DNA from: an uncultured Bacteroidales bacterium | Lineage (GTDB): Bacteria; Bacteroidota; Bacteroidia; Bacteroidales; Muribaculaceae | DNA: 54,506 nt | Direction of reading: 5' to 3' | NCBI GenBank assembly: GCA_949285735.1 | Contig: CASEAQ010000013.1 | Span: 1 to 54,506, forward strand | Shown here: positions 1 to 8,723 of the stretch, one piece after another | How the letters are laid out: each line of letters starts with the position of its first letter | Numbering within the stretch: the first letter of the stretch is position 1 | The notes under the pieces: model-generated | The model's input: only the letters and a program-made list of their open reading frames with translations | The model's database searches: none | Told to the model about the DNA's origin: nothing | Program-made: the position numbers and the translations under genes

Positions 1-22
1 CGATGCCGCATTGAAGAGCCAT
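1..22 (-). CDS. ychF: YchF/OLA1-family redox-regulated ATPase, 5' end only
   Basis: The complement starts with an ATG at 22-20 and reads M-A-L-Q-C-G-I before running off the window. YchF proteins characteristically begin MALxCGIVGLPNVGK, so these seven residues suggest the start of ychF, a P-loop ATPase of the Obg class that binds ribosomes. A consensus promoter lies at the right distance upstream. Only seven codons are visible, so the call rests on the N-terminal signature plus the promoter. EamA lies upstream on the same strand. Confidence 0.6.
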
Positions 23-63
23 AGTTTCGAGTGTATATAAGTAAAAATGATTGATTTCGGGTG

Positions 64-94
64 CAAAGGTAGTGCAATGCCGCCGCAGAACAAA
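64..94 (-). promoter_or_regulatory. Bacteroidetes-type promoter for ychF
   Basis: On the complement, -7 box TACCTTTG (71-64) with TTTG (94-91) 19 bases upstream, matching the Bacteroidetes sigma-ABfr consensus. The putative ychF start lies about 40 bases downstream. Confidence 0.6.
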
Positions 95-107
95 ACAAAT
101 TTGTCGC

Positions 108-159
108 TTTTTATAAACCTAACTACTTGCTTGGGTGCGAGAAGGACGGTTTATAAAAA
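108..159. repeat. 12-bp perfect inverted repeat upstream of the ychF promoter
   Basis: TTTTTATAAACC (108-119) is exactly complementary to 148-159, with a 28-base spacer. It lies between the EamA stop codon and the ychF -33 box. There is no U-tract after the second arm on either strand, so it looks more like a protein-binding site or weak hairpin than a classic terminator. Confidence 0.4.
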
Positions 160-199
160 GTTTTTGCAATCGAAACAGGCTTGGAAAACGGGGCAAAAT

Positions 200-1120
200 T
201 TAATGGCGCAGGCGAGGGAATAGCTTGCGGAAGCGCAACAACACTTGCGTGACGCTGCCCCCGGCAATAACCATCGACACGGCGGCAATTATCAGCACCA
301 GCCCCACGCCCTCTCGCAGGGTGAATGCCTCGTCAAATACCGTGATGCCTATCACGACTGCCGTCACTGGTTCGAGTGCTCCGAGAATGGCTGTTGGAGT
401 CGAGCCGATATATTTTATCGCACTCGTAGTGCAAAGGAATGATATTGCTGTTGGGAAGAGGGCAAGCGAGATGAGGTTACCCCACAGGTACCACTTGGTG
501 GGTAGTGTGATACCGTCGCCGATGAACAGGCGCACCAAGAAGAGTGCAACGCCGAAGCTAAGCACGTAGAAGGTGACCGTGAGCGTGGCTACATTCTTTA
601 GCGAGCTGTGGTTGACACCGACGATGTAGATGGCATAGGTAAGTGCCGACAAGAAAACAAGCAACGTGCCGGGCACACTGAGCGTGGAGCCGTCGCTCCC
701 CTTGTAAAGCAGGGCTATGCCACACAGGGCGAGCGCTATGCACAAGGCGGTGAGCAGTGAGAGCCGCTCCTTGTAGAACAGCACCATTATCAATGCCACG
801 AGTATTGGATAGACAAAGAGCATGGTAGATGCTATGCCTGCATCCATATAGTTGTAGCTAAGGAACAGCGTGAGCGAGGAGGCGGCGACCATCAGCCCCA
901 TGAAGATGAGCATCAGCGTGTCGTGACGCGACACCTTGAAGCTGCGGCCTCGTGCCAATATCATAGCCCCCAACATGGGAATGGCAAAGAGGTATCTGAA
1001 AAACAGCACCGAGTCGGCGTCCATTCCGTCGCTATAAAGCGGCAGTGCAAACAGCGGGTTCATTCCGTAGGTGGCGGCAGCGATAGCCCCCAGCAGGTAG
1101 CCTTTAACTTTGTCGTTCAT
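200..1120 (-). CDS. EamA/DMT-superfamily transporter
   Basis: 306-residue inner-membrane protein with about ten hydrophobic segments in two EamA-like halves, typical of the drug/metabolite transporter superfamily (often exporters of amino acids or metabolites; the substrate cannot be read from sequence). I chose the ATG at 1120 (MNDKVKGY...). An in-frame ATG at 1192 lies upstream of a -7 box at 1153-1160, so the longer form could not be translated from that promoter, and the transporter fold begins directly after MNDK. It is a single gene between the putative ychF and the convergently unrelated polyamine gene. The family call is secure; the function is generic. Confidence 0.85.
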   Translation of the reverse strand: MNDKVKGYLLGAIAAATYGMNPLFALPLYSDGMDADSVLFFRYLFAIPMLGAMILARGRSFKVSRHDTLMLIFMGLMVAASSLTLFLSYNYMDAGIASTMLFVYPILVALIMVLFYKERLSLLTALCIALALCGIALLYKGSDGSTLSVPGTLLVFLSALTYAIYIVGVNHSSLKNVATLTVTFYVLSFGVALFLVRLFIGDGITLPTKWYLWGNLISLALFPTAISFLCTTSAIKYIGSTPTAILGALEPVTAVVIGITVFDEAFTLREGVGLVLIIAAVSMVIAGGSVTQVLLRFRKLFPRLRH

Positions 1121-1152
1121 CGTTGAGAAATTCTGTTTACATAAAACGGCGG

Positions 1153-1160
1153 CAAAGATA
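1153..1160 (-). promoter_or_regulatory. -7 box of the EamA gene promoter
   Basis: The complement reads TATCTTTG, a TAnnTTTG match, 33 bases before the ATG at 1120. A TTTG at 1187-1184 is 23 bases upstream, slightly longer than the usual 19-21. It decides the start codon of the EamA gene. Confidence 0.5.
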
Positions 1161-1290
1161 GTGCAAATCGTGGGCATAGAAAACAAATTCAATTGTTTTT
1201 TATGACGGTTGAGGACTTTAAATGTGGCGAGTATCGCGAGAAGACACGCCTGGTAGCCGAGGTGTCTCTTTCCCTTGGTATTTCACAAAG

Positions 1291-1325
1291 TAAAAGCCGC
1301 CCTCAAAATCGTTTTTTGAGGGCGG
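1291..1325 (-). terminator. Intrinsic terminator of the polyamine gene
   Basis: A 12-bp perfect stem (1297-1308 with 1314-1325, GC-rich half CCGCCCTC) and a 5-base loop, followed on the complement by TTTT. It lies about 30 bases past the stop codon of the saccharopine-dehydrogenase-family gene. Confidence 0.75.
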
Positions 1326-1355
1326 TTATAATAGTTGTGGTGATTGTGCGAGTGT

Positions 1356-2552
1356 TTACAGTTCGAGGTCGCCGTTGAAGATTTCGTGCCAAGGCAAGCC
1401 CTGGTGGTTGAGCACTTCGAGGAATGGATCGGGGTCGAACTCTTCCACGTTATATACGCCCGGCTTCTTCCACAGCCCCTTGAGGAACATCATTGCGCCA
1501 GTCATTGCTGGAACGCCGGTGGTGTAGCTCACGGCTTGCATGCCGGTTTCCTTGTAGGCTGCTTCGTGGCTGCAATTGTTGTAGATGTAGTAGGTGAGCG
1601 GCTTGCCCTCCTTGTCGATACCGCGAATGCGGCAGCCTATTGAGGTCTCGCCGTGGTAGTTTTCGCCAAGTTCCTTCGGGTTGGGCAACACTGCCTTGAG
1701 GAATTGCAGCGGCACAATTTCATGACCCTCGTACATCACAGGCTCGATGCTTGCCATGCCAATGTTTTGTATCACACGCAGGTGGGTGAGGTATTCTTGT
1801 CCGAACGTCATCCAGAAGCGTGCGCGCTTGATGCTCGGGAAATTCTTGACAAGCGATTCAAGTTCCTCGTGGTAAAGGAGGTATGATTCGCGCGGTCCGA
1901 TGTTGGGGTAGTTGAGCGTCTTGTGTATTTCTTGCGGCTCGGTTTCTACCCACTTGCCGTCTTCGTAGTATTTTCCCTTTTGAGTTATTTCGCGTATGTT
2001 TATTTCGGGGTTGAAGTTGGTTGCGAAAGCCTTGCCGTGGTTGCCGGCGTTGCAGTCAACGATGTCGAGGTAGTCGATGCGACCGAAGTGGTGCTTGGCT
2101 GCATAGGCGGTGTAAACGCCCGACACGCCCGGGTCGAAACCGCAGCCGAGAATTGCCGTCAGCCCGGCTTGCTCGAAGCGTTCGCGGTATGCCCATTGCC
2201 AGCTATATTCAAAGTGAGCCTCGTCTTTCGGCTCATAGTTGGCGGTGTCTAAGTAGTTTACGCCACATTCAAGGCAGGCGTCCATTATCGTGAGGTCTTG
2301 GTATGGCAGAGCCACGTTAATCACGATGTCGGGGCGATGCCGGTTGAACAGGGCAACAAGTTGCTCCACGCTGTCGGCATCCACGCTGTCGGTGGTGATG
2401 TTGTCTTTGCCGATAGCCTTGGCTATGGCATCGCACTTGCTGCGAGTGCGCGAAGCGATTACGATTTCGTTGAACACGTCGGGATTTTGGGCGCACTTGT
2501 GGGCAACGACCGTTCCCACTCCGCCAGCTCCGATAATCAGTACCTTGCTCAT
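1356..2552 (-). CDS. Carboxy(nor)spermidine dehydrogenase, saccharopine dehydrogenase family
   Basis: 398-residue cytoplasmic oxidoreductase. It opens with a Rossmann nucleotide-binding loop (GAGGVGTVVAHK, residues 8-19). The middle carries saccharopine-reductase-family motifs (LGCGFDPGVSGVY, NAGNHGKAFATNFNPE), and length and ending match carboxynorspermidine/carboxyspermidine dehydrogenase. This enzyme condenses putrescine or diaminopropane with aspartate semialdehyde and reduces the product with NADPH, the first step of the alternative spermidine route used by Bacteroides. The partner decarboxylase is not in the window. The gene is monocistronic with its own consensus promoter and terminator. 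Whether the amine substrate is putrescine or diaminopropane cannot be told. Confidence 0.85.
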   Translation of the reverse strand: MSKVLIIGAGGVGTVVAHKCAQNPDVFNEIVIASRTRSKCDAIAKAIGKDNITTDSVDADSVEQLVALFNRHRPDIVINVALPYQDLTIMDACLECGVNYLDTANYEPKDEAHFEYSWQWAYRERFEQAGLTAILGCGFDPGVSGVYTAYAAKHHFGRIDYLDIVDCNAGNHGKAFATNFNPEINIREITQKGKYYEDGKWVETEPQEIHKTLNYPNIGPRESYLLYHEELESLVKNFPSIKRARFWMTFGQEYLTHLRVIQNIGMASIEPVMYEGHEIVPLQFLKAVLPNPKELGENYHGETSIGCRIRGIDKEGKPLTYYIYNNCSHEAAYKETGMQAVSYTTGVPAMTGAMMFLKGLWKKPGVYNVEEFDPDPFLEVLNHQGLPWHEIFNGDLEL

Positions 2553-2575
2553 TTCCTATTGTTTTTAAATTTCTA

Positions 2576-2607
2576 CAAAAATAAAGAAAATGCGCCGTAT
2601 GTGCAAA
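2576..2607 (-). promoter_or_regulatory. Promoter of the carboxyspermidine dehydrogenase gene
   Basis: The complement shows TTTG at 2607-2604, a 20-base spacer, then TATTTTTG at 2583-2576: a full match to the Bacteroidetes consensus. The ATG at 2552 follows after about 23 bases, giving a very short leader. Confidence 0.7.
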
Positions 2608-2626
2608 CACGATACGTTTTGGTTAG

Positions 2627-2634
2627 TAACTTTG
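2627..2634 (+). promoter_or_regulatory. -7 box upstream of xerD
   Basis: TAACTTTG matches TAnnTTTG; no clear TTTG lies 20 bases upstream. It is back to back with the promoter on the other strand, so one ~100-base spacer serves both divergent genes. Confidence 0.5.
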
Positions 2635-2650
2635 CCCCATAAAACAAGCG

Positions 2651-3604
2651 ATGAGGAGAGACGAGATGAGGGAAATTCATGATATTGACGAGGTAATGCA
2701 ACGGTTTGACGTTTACCTGTCGATTGAACGCGGACTGTCGGGCAACACCGTCGAGGCATATAACTATGATGTGATGAAGTTGCTCGGATATTTGCAGGAG
2801 GAAGGACGAACGCCCACCGATGCTGTTGAAGATGATTTCCACAGCTTTTTGAGCGGATTGCACGACATTGGCATATCGCCTCGCTCGCAAGCTCGCATCA
2901 TATCGGGGATTAAGGCGTTTTACAAATTTCTGCGCTTGGAGGGGTATATCGACAACGATCCCTTGGAACTCATCGAAGCTCCGCGGCTTGGGCGCGAATT
3001 GCCTGCAGTACTCACGGTGGAGGAGATCGACGCAATGATTGCCGCCATCGACCCTGCTTTGCCCGAGGGATTGCGCAACAGGGCTATTATAGAAACGTTG
3101 TATGGCTGTGGGCTGCGTGTGAGCGAGCTCATCAACTTGCGCATCTCGCAGGTGTATGTCAAGGAAGAATATATAATCGTAGAGGGGAAAGGCGACAAGC
3201 AGCGGTTGGTGCCAATCTCGCGGGTGGCATTGAATGAAATAAAGAAGTATATGAGGTCATACCGCCCCAAGCTGAAGGTGAAGCGCGGTTGCAACGACCT
3301 GCTGTTCCTTAACCGCCGCGGCGGCAAGTTGTCGCGGATAATGATTTTCTACATCATCAAGGACTTGTGCCAGCGTGCCGACATTCACAAGAATATAAGC
3401 CCCCACACGCTCAGGCATTCGTTTGCCACCCACCTGCTTGAAGGTGGTGCCAACTTGCGCGCCATCCAACAGATGCTTGGACACGAAAGCATCACCACTA
3501 CCGAGGTGTATGTGCACATCGACCGCTCGCGGTTGCGGCAAGAGATACTCAGCCACCACCCACGCAATGCCGTGGAGAGAGGCAAAAAAGCGGGGCACAC
3601 ATAG
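2651..3604 (+). CDS. xerD: Site-specific tyrosine recombinase XerD
   Basis: 317 residues. It resolves chromosome dimers at dif with XerC; FtsK activates the reaction at the septum. An N-terminal SAM-like core-binding domain (about 12-95) is followed by the catalytic domain with all six active residues visible: R156 (GCGLRVSE), K180, H252 and R255 (HTLRHSFATHLL), H278 (LGHES) and nucleophile Y287. Two starts are possible: 2651, or 2666, which is preceded by GAGGAG at 2653-2658 and would give 312 residues, closer to the family length. A phage or ICE integrase is less likely, because the protein is compact, Xer-sized and single. Its last bases double as a terminator for the convergent porin gene. 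Confidence 0.88.
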   Translation: MRRDEMREIHDIDEVMQRFDVYLSIERGLSGNTVEAYNYDVMKLLGYLQEEGRTPTDAVEDDFHSFLSGLHDIGISPRSQARIISGIKAFYKFLRLEGYIDNDPLELIEAPRLGRELPAVLTVEEIDAMIAAIDPALPEGLRNRAIIETLYGCGLRVSELINLRISQVYVKEEYIIVEGKGDKQRLVPISRVALNEIKKYMRSYRPKLKVKRGCNDLLFLNRRGGKLSRIMIFYIIKDLCQRADIHKNISPHTLRHSFATHLLEGGANLRAIQQMLGHESITTTEVYVHIDRSRLRQEILSHHPRNAVERGKKAGHT

Positions 3605-3619
3605 ACCGTGTGCCCCCGC
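3584..3619 (-). terminator. Terminator of the porin gene inside the end of xerD
   Basis: A GC-rich hairpin (3590-3600 with 3608-3619, one bulge) followed on the complement by six T (3589-3584). The U-tract and left arm are within the last codons of xerD; the right arm is just past its stop codon. Confidence 0.7.
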
Positions 3620-3653
3620 AACATAATGTATATCCAGTAGTTGAGAGTAGTAG

Positions 3654-4700
3654 TTAGAATCTAATCATCACTTCGGCTACGATTTTGTCTTGCTCTGAGA
3701 CTTGTATTTGTGCGCCATCGTTATAGAAATAGTTCTCGTAGTTGAGACGCAAATCTGCCCTGAACGGTTTTGCGATGCTGAAGGTGGCACCTACCGTGAG
3801 GCGTTTGCGCTCATAGTCGGTGATGTATAGTTGTCGTTGCTCGTTGAGTGTGCCGTCGCTATGGTCGCCCATGTAGTCGAAACGCGCAAGTGCCGAAATC
3901 TTGTGTAGCAACTTCTTGCGAATCATGAAGTCGTAGTTGACAAAGGCGTTTACCGATTGCACCGAGTTGAAGCTGTCGCCGGCATACACCTTGTGCAGAA
4001 ATTCGGCTTCGGCAGTCCAGTTGTTCCATTTCCACGTTATGCCGGCATCATACATATAGATGTTGATGCTGTCGGGGCGTATTTTCTGTACGCTCAGCAC
4101 GAAGTTTATTTCATCGGTGAACTGGAACTGTGCTTTTGCCGAAAAGTTGATTTGCCCGCTCCAGAAGTCTTTTTGGTTGGTCAATCCCGAGCCATTGAAA
4201 ATGCCGGCTTCGAGTGTGATGGGAAAGGCGGGGTCGAATGTGTAGCCGATGGTGGCACCCACGTCGCGCACGTTGCCCACTTGCTTGGCAATGAACGAGC
4301 GGTTGGCAAAATATTGCTGGTGTGGCGAGCGGTGGGCATCGATGGTGAACGGCACGCGCATCTGGCCGATTGTGAACGAACCGTTGTTGATGGGTTTCCA
4401 TCGGGCAAATGCATCGAGCATCTTTATCTGCCCCTCGTCGGAAAGGTCGATTTCGGCTTTATATGAAACAGTCTTGGCTACGTTGCCTGTGATGCTCACA
4501 CGGGCGTTACGCACCTGGAATCTACCCTTTGAAATTTCGGGCTGGTATTCATATTTCGCACGTATCGTTCCGTTGATGGTGGGGCGGTAGTCAACTTTTT
4601 CTTCCTTTTCCTTGTCTTCCTCCTCATCATCGGCATAAGCCGTGAATGATGTGAATAGTGTCAAAAAAGCAACAATCAATGCGATTAGTCTATTATTCAT
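3654..4700 (-). CDS. Outer-membrane porin, phosphate-selective OprO/OprP-like family
   Basis: 348 residues with a signal peptide (MNNRLIALIVAFLTLFTSF..., cleavage near AYA-DD at 23/24). An acidic DDEEEDKEKEE stretch follows, then alternating amphipathic beta-strands such as TINGTIRAKYEYQ, GSFTIGQMRVPF and LRLNYENYFY, ending in the aromatic VAEVMIRF typical of outer-membrane barrels. The strand pattern and the GQMRVPF motif resemble the porin family that includes OprO/OprP. Specificity for phosphate is not demonstrable here. The gene stands alone, with a consensus promoter and a terminator overlapping xerD. Confidence 0.75.
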   Translation of the reverse strand: MNNRLIALIVAFLTLFTSFTAYADDEEEDKEKEEKVDYRPTINGTIRAKYEYQPEISKGRFQVRNARVSITGNVAKTVSYKAEIDLSDEGQIKMLDAFARWKPINNGSFTIGQMRVPFTIDAHRSPHQQYFANRSFIAKQVGNVRDVGATIGYTFDPAFPITLEAGIFNGSGLTNQKDFWSGQINFSAKAQFQFTDEINFVLSVQKIRPDSINIYMYDAGITWKWNNWTAEAEFLHKVYAGDSFNSVQSVNAFVNYDFMIRKKLLHKISALARFDYMGDHSDGTLNEQRQLYITDYERKRLTVGATFSIAKPFRADLRLNYENYFYNDGAQIQVSEQDKIVAEVMIRF

Positions 4701-4727
4701 TCTGTAAAAATGTTATCGATTTTTTTG

Positions 4728-4759
4728 CAAAAGTAGGGGTATATCATCTCCTTGACAAA
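4728..4759 (-). promoter_or_regulatory. Promoter of the porin gene
   Basis: The complement has TTTG (4759-4756), a 20-base spacer and TACTTTTG (4735-4728): a textbook Bacteroidetes promoter 28 bases before the porin ATG. Confidence 0.75.
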
Positions 4760-4848
4760 AAAAACGCGTAACATTATAGTAACATTTGCATTTTCCATGT
4801 GGCAAAGCCGTGAATCGGGGGGCGTAGGGTGCCTTGCGACGGTCATTA

Positions 4849-4880
4849 TTTGCCATTGCACTCGTGTTGTGCTACCTTTG
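4849..4880 (+). promoter_or_regulatory. Promoter of the POT-like transporter
   Basis: TTTG (4849-4852), a 20-base spacer and TACCTTTG (4873-4880): full consensus, 36 bases before the ATG at 4917. Confidence 0.75.
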
Positions 4881-4916
4881 CACCCGAGATTTTATATGTA
4901 ATTCACACAAAGATTT

Positions 4917-6269
4917 ATGGCTGGAAGATATTCACGGGCTTTCTGGACGGCGAATGTTGCCGAATTGTTTGAGCGGATGGCTTATTATGCTGTTTTTATC
5001 GTCATCACGTTGTATTTGTCTAACACGCTTGGATTTTCCGATATTGAGGCGAGCATTATTTCGGGGCTTTTCTCGGGCGGATTGTATCTGTTGCCGATGT
5101 TCACAGGCGCGCTTGCCGACAAGATTGGCTACCGCAAGTCGTTGATTATGGCGTTTGTGCTGCTTGCCGTGGGCTACTTGAGCCTTGGCTTGCTCCCCTT
5201 GATGCTCGAAGGGGCTGGGCTGGTGCAATATGGCGAGCAGACCGTGTTCACGGGCTTGCGCGAAAGCGGCGAGAGGTATCTCATCGTTCCCATCATGGTG
5301 ATATTGATGGTGGGCGGGGCGTTCATCAAGTCGAACATATCGGCTTCGGTGGCTCGTGAAACCACGTCGGAGACCCGTGCAAAGGGCTATTCGATTTTCT
5401 ACATGATGGTCAACATAGGCTCGTTCACGGGTAAAAGCGTCATCGACCCGTTGCGCTCGTGGGTGGGCGAGTCGGCATATATCTATATCAATTTCTTCTC
5501 TGCCGTGTTGTGCGTGGTGGCACTTGCGGCGGTGATACTCTTCTACCGCTCAGCCAATACCGCCGGCGAGGGGAAGAGCGTGCGCGAGGTGCTGCACGGG
5601 CTTTGCAAAGTGTTTACCAATGGCAGGTTGTTGATGCTCATATTGATAGTGACTGGGTTCTGGATGGTGCAACAGCAGCTCTATGCCACCATGCCGAAGT
5701 ATGTGATACGCCTTGCAGGCGAAACTGCCAAGCCTGGGTGGATAGCCAATGTGAATCCGCTCGTGGTTGTGCTTTTCGTGAACCTCGTCACTCGCTTCAT
5801 GGCACGGCGCAAGGCTTTGACTTCGATAACCGTCGGCATGTTCCTCATACCGCTGTCGGCACTGGTTATGGCATCGGGCAACTTGTTTGCCGGCGACCTG
5901 TTCGGGTTCCACCCCATCACGGTGATGATGGTGGCAGGCATCGTGTTCCAAGCCCTTGCCGAGTGTTTTATTTCGCCGCGCTACATGGAATACTTCTCGC
6001 TGCAGGCACCCAAGGGGGAGGAAGGGCTGTACCTCGGGTTCAGCCAACTGCATTCCTTCCTGTCGTCGATTCTCGGTTTCGGGCTGTCGGGCATATTGCT
6101 GTCGCGCTATTGCCCCGACCCTGCGCTTTATGCCACCCGTGAGGCATGGGTGGCGGCAAGTGCCAATGCCCATTACATTTGGTATTGGTTTGCCGCCGTC
6201 GGTGTGGTCTCGGCTTTGGCACTCATCGTGTATGCAAAGTTGACCAAGCGAACCCGTGCCGTGGAGTGA
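4917..6269 (+). CDS. MFS transporter, POT/PTR2-like (peptide) family
   Basis: 450-residue inner-membrane protein with 12 or more hydrophobic segments. The first helix carries E16-L-F-E19-R20 followed by MAYY. This matches the ExxER(F)xYY proton-coupling motif of POT (proton-dependent oligopeptide transporter) proteins, suggesting import of di- or tripeptides driven by protons. The loop after helix 2 holds ADKIGYRKS, the MFS signature. It is monocistronic and converges on the receptor gene with only 9 bases between the stop codons. It could instead belong to a neighbouring MFS family with a different substrate; the motif supports but does not prove peptides. Confidence 0.75.
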   Translation: MAGRYSRAFWTANVAELFERMAYYAVFIVITLYLSNTLGFSDIEASIISGLFSGGLYLLPMFTGALADKIGYRKSLIMAFVLLAVGYLSLGLLPLMLEGAGLVQYGEQTVFTGLRESGERYLIVPIMVILMVGGAFIKSNISASVARETTSETRAKGYSIFYMMVNIGSFTGKSVIDPLRSWVGESAYIYINFFSAVLCVVALAAVILFYRSANTAGEGKSVREVLHGLCKVFTNGRLLMLILIVTGFWMVQQQLYATMPKYVIRLAGETAKPGWIANVNPLVVVLFVNLVTRFMARRKALTSITVGMFLIPLSALVMASGNLFAGDLFGFHPITVMMVAGIVFQALAECFISPRYMEYFSLQAPKGEEGLYLGFSQLHSFLSSILGFGLSGILLSRYCPDPALYATREAWVAASANAHYIWYWFAAVGVVSALALIVYAKLTKRTRAVE

Positions 6270-6278
6270 AAACGTGTG

Positions 6279-8672
6279 TCACAGGCGGTTAATTTCATCT
6301 TGATTGGAACGCTCCTTCTGTCTTTGCCGTGCCTGCTTGGCAGTCGAGAAGTTGAATTTTATGCCCACATAAAGGGTTCTGCCAGTCCATGAACCACCCG
6401 TTACCTTCATCTCCTCGCGCAATTCGGGGTAGCTGAAGGTGATTCGCCGAGTTCGCTTCATGTTCAGCACGTCGTCAACGCCGAAGTTCAGCATCAGTTT
6501 GCCGTGACACAGTGCGTAGTCGAGGTTGATGTTTACCTCGGCTATATGCTTGTGCCAGTTTTGATACACGTCTTTGTATGGAGGCGAGTATGCGACTCTA
6601 AGTTGGCAACTGAGGTTGTCGGTGAAGTAGAGGTAGTTATCCCAAGTCAAATCCATTGCAAACGTGTGGCTGCGCATTCCGCTTGCGTCTTTTGAGTCGA
6701 TGAGCCCGATGTTGAGCAGTGCCGAGCTGCTCCACATCTTGTAGCCGAATGGTGCGTAGGCGTTGAGGTAATACCAGCGGTAGCCCGAAAGGTTGGTCGT
6801 GCTTTGCACCACATATTGCCCGTTGGTGAATGTGTAGTCGCGAATGCGGTTGTCGGTGAAATTGGCCCTGAGCGACACGAAGTATTTATTTTTCAAGACG
6901 TATGTCATTTCCAGCGCATTTGTGATTTCGGGTTTCAAGTCGGGATTTCCCATTTTGTAGGACAGGTCGGTGAGGTAGGTGACAAACGGGTTCAGAATCT
7001 GGTAAGGCGGGCGGTATATCCTCATGCCATAATATAGCATGAAGCCGTGTGTCGTTGAGGGCTTCCAGTAGAGGAATGCGCTCGGGAAAAGCCTGAAGTC
7101 GGTGGTCGAGTTGCGCTCGCTTTGGGCGTATGAGATGCCTTCGCGGTTGGTATATTCGGCTCTCACCCCGGCGTTTGCGTCGAGCCGTTTGCTGGCGTAG
7201 CTTGCGTTGAGGTAGGCGGCATAGAGCTTTTCGGTAAAACGGAAACGGTCGGTAAAACGGGTGTCTTCGACTGGAGTGCCTCCATCTTCCCATGAAAGCA
7301 TCAGGTAGGAGTAGTTGTTCCTGACATACGAGAATTTTGCTCCCGCAGCCAATTTCAAGCCCGATTGCCGAAACGGTTTCTCATAGTCGAGCTTTGCCGA
7401 ATATATGGTAGCCGACTCGTCGGATACTTCCTGCTTGTTGAGAATGCCCGTGTGGCTCCCCGAGCCGTCGTAGTAGTCGTTGACGTAGTTGTTGACAGCC
7501 CCGTCGTCTTCGGCGACCGAGGTATAGTCGGTGACAAATTTAAGTGTCTGCCCGATGGTGTCGATTTGCCATGCATAGTTGAGGCTCACCGAGTTGTTGT
7601 GAGGCGTGTTGGCTCCAGTCGATGTCGTTGCAATCTGTTGCGAAATGTCATCGGCGAGATACACGCTTGCAGCCGAATTGCCGTCGCTGTCGTGCTTGCT
7701 GGTGGCTCCATTGTATTCCAAGCCCAAGTAGTGTTGACGGTTAATGTTCCAGTCGATGCCTATGCGGTAGTTGTGGCTTGACTTCACTGTGTGGGCATAC
7801 TCGTCGTTGAGGTTCGTCTGGCTGCTTGTCGCGTAGTAGTCGTTGCGGTGGCTTTGCTGCACGTTGCGGGAGTTGTTGTAGGAGTAGTTGCCATACAGGG
7901 TGAAGTTGCCCGATGTGTATGCCAGCCCGGCAGCCGGGTTGTAGGCGGAGCGTTGGGCGTAAGAGTAGTTTGCCGAGGCATATCCTGTGGCTCCAATGTC
8001 GCGCTTGCGCCGAGTGGTGATTTTTATTATGCCACCCGTGCCAGAAGCGTCGTAGGCACTCGTTGGTGCCGACATGATTTCTATTTCCTTAAGATCGCTG
8101 CCTTGAATCGACTTCATGTAGGCTACGAGCTGGTCGCCGGTGAGGCGCATAGTCTTGTCGTTGACGATGACGGTAGCCACGCTCCTGCCATTGATTGAGA
8201 TATTCCCTTCGCGGTCGATGAAAACGCCGGGCGACATATTCAGTATGCGGTCGAGCGTCTTGTTCTGCAAGTGTGCGACACCATCGATCGACACAATCAT
8301 GCCCGTTGCGACACGTTTCACTGTTGGGCGGGCGGCTGTGACCGTCACTTCGTCGAGCACCGTTGCGTCGGCAGCCATTTTCACTTGCCCGAGGTTGCAG
8401 CCGCTGTGCAAATCGACGTTGATATATGCCTGTTTATAGCCGAGGCAAGTGATGCGCACGATGTATTTGCCAGTCGGCAGGCTGGCAGAGAAGCAACCAA
8501 GGCTGTCTGCTGTCGAGCCAGCGACCAATGTGCTGTCGGTGCGGCTCAGAATTGTCACGTTTGAATATTCGAGAGGGTTGTTGTCGGTGTCGGTAATTGT
8601 TCCTTTCAAGTCGTGTGCCACGGCAGGGAAGGCACACAAAAGGAGCAACGACAAGATAATCGCCGTTTTCAT
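6279..8672 (-). CDS. TonB-dependent receptor-like outer-membrane beta-barrel protein
   Basis: 797 residues. Signal peptide (MKTAIILSLLLLCAFPAVA), a carboxypeptidase-D-like regulatory domain (residues about 20-105, starting HDLKGTITDTDNNPLEYSNV), a plug-like segment (about 110-220, including ILNMSPGVFIDREGNISING and TGGIIKITTRRKR), then a long barrel of the OMP_b-brl_3 type. It is the last gene of a sigma / anti-sigma / receptor operon, 51 bases after the anti-sigma gene. It may therefore be the main target or the sensor of that ECF pathway. The C-terminus (about 20 residues, rich in K, R and Q) is unusually basic for a barrel end. The ligand is unknown; there is no SusD partner. Confidence 0.8.
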   Translation of the reverse strand: MKTAIILSLLLLCAFPAVAHDLKGTITDTDNNPLEYSNVTILSRTDSTLVAGSTADSLGCFSASLPTGKYIVRITCLGYKQAYINVDLHSGCNLGQVKMAADATVLDEVTVTAARPTVKRVATGMIVSIDGVAHLQNKTLDRILNMSPGVFIDREGNISINGRSVATVIVNDKTMRLTGDQLVAYMKSIQGSDLKEIEIMSAPTSAYDASGTGGIIKITTRRKRDIGATGYASANYSYAQRSAYNPAAGLAYTSGNFTLYGNYSYNNSRNVQQSHRNDYYATSSQTNLNDEYAHTVKSSHNYRIGIDWNINRQHYLGLEYNGATSKHDSDGNSAASVYLADDISQQIATTSTGANTPHNNSVSLNYAWQIDTIGQTLKFVTDYTSVAEDDGAVNNYVNDYYDGSGSHTGILNKQEVSDESATIYSAKLDYEKPFRQSGLKLAAGAKFSYVRNNYSYLMLSWEDGGTPVEDTRFTDRFRFTEKLYAAYLNASYASKRLDANAGVRAEYTNREGISYAQSERNSTTDFRLFPSAFLYWKPSTTHGFMLYYGMRIYRPPYQILNPFVTYLTDLSYKMGNPDLKPEITNALEMTYVLKNKYFVSLRANFTDNRIRDYTFTNGQYVVQSTTNLSGYRWYYLNAYAPFGYKMWSSSALLNIGLIDSKDASGMRSHTFAMDLTWDNYLYFTDNLSCQLRVAYSPPYKDVYQNWHKHIAEVNINLDYALCHGKLMLNFGVDDVLNMKRTRRITFSYPELREEMKVTGGSWTGRTLYVGIKFNFSTAKQARQRQKERSNQDEINRL

Positions 8673-8723
8673 AAGTGTTGAGTAATGTGATGTGTGTTAG
8701 ATGTTTATCGGTGTTAATGTGAG

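Noticed and set aside
2651-3604. Integrase of a mobile element
   Set aside because: It is a compact Xer-type recombinase with no tRNA-adjacent attachment site, excisionase or mobile genes nearby.
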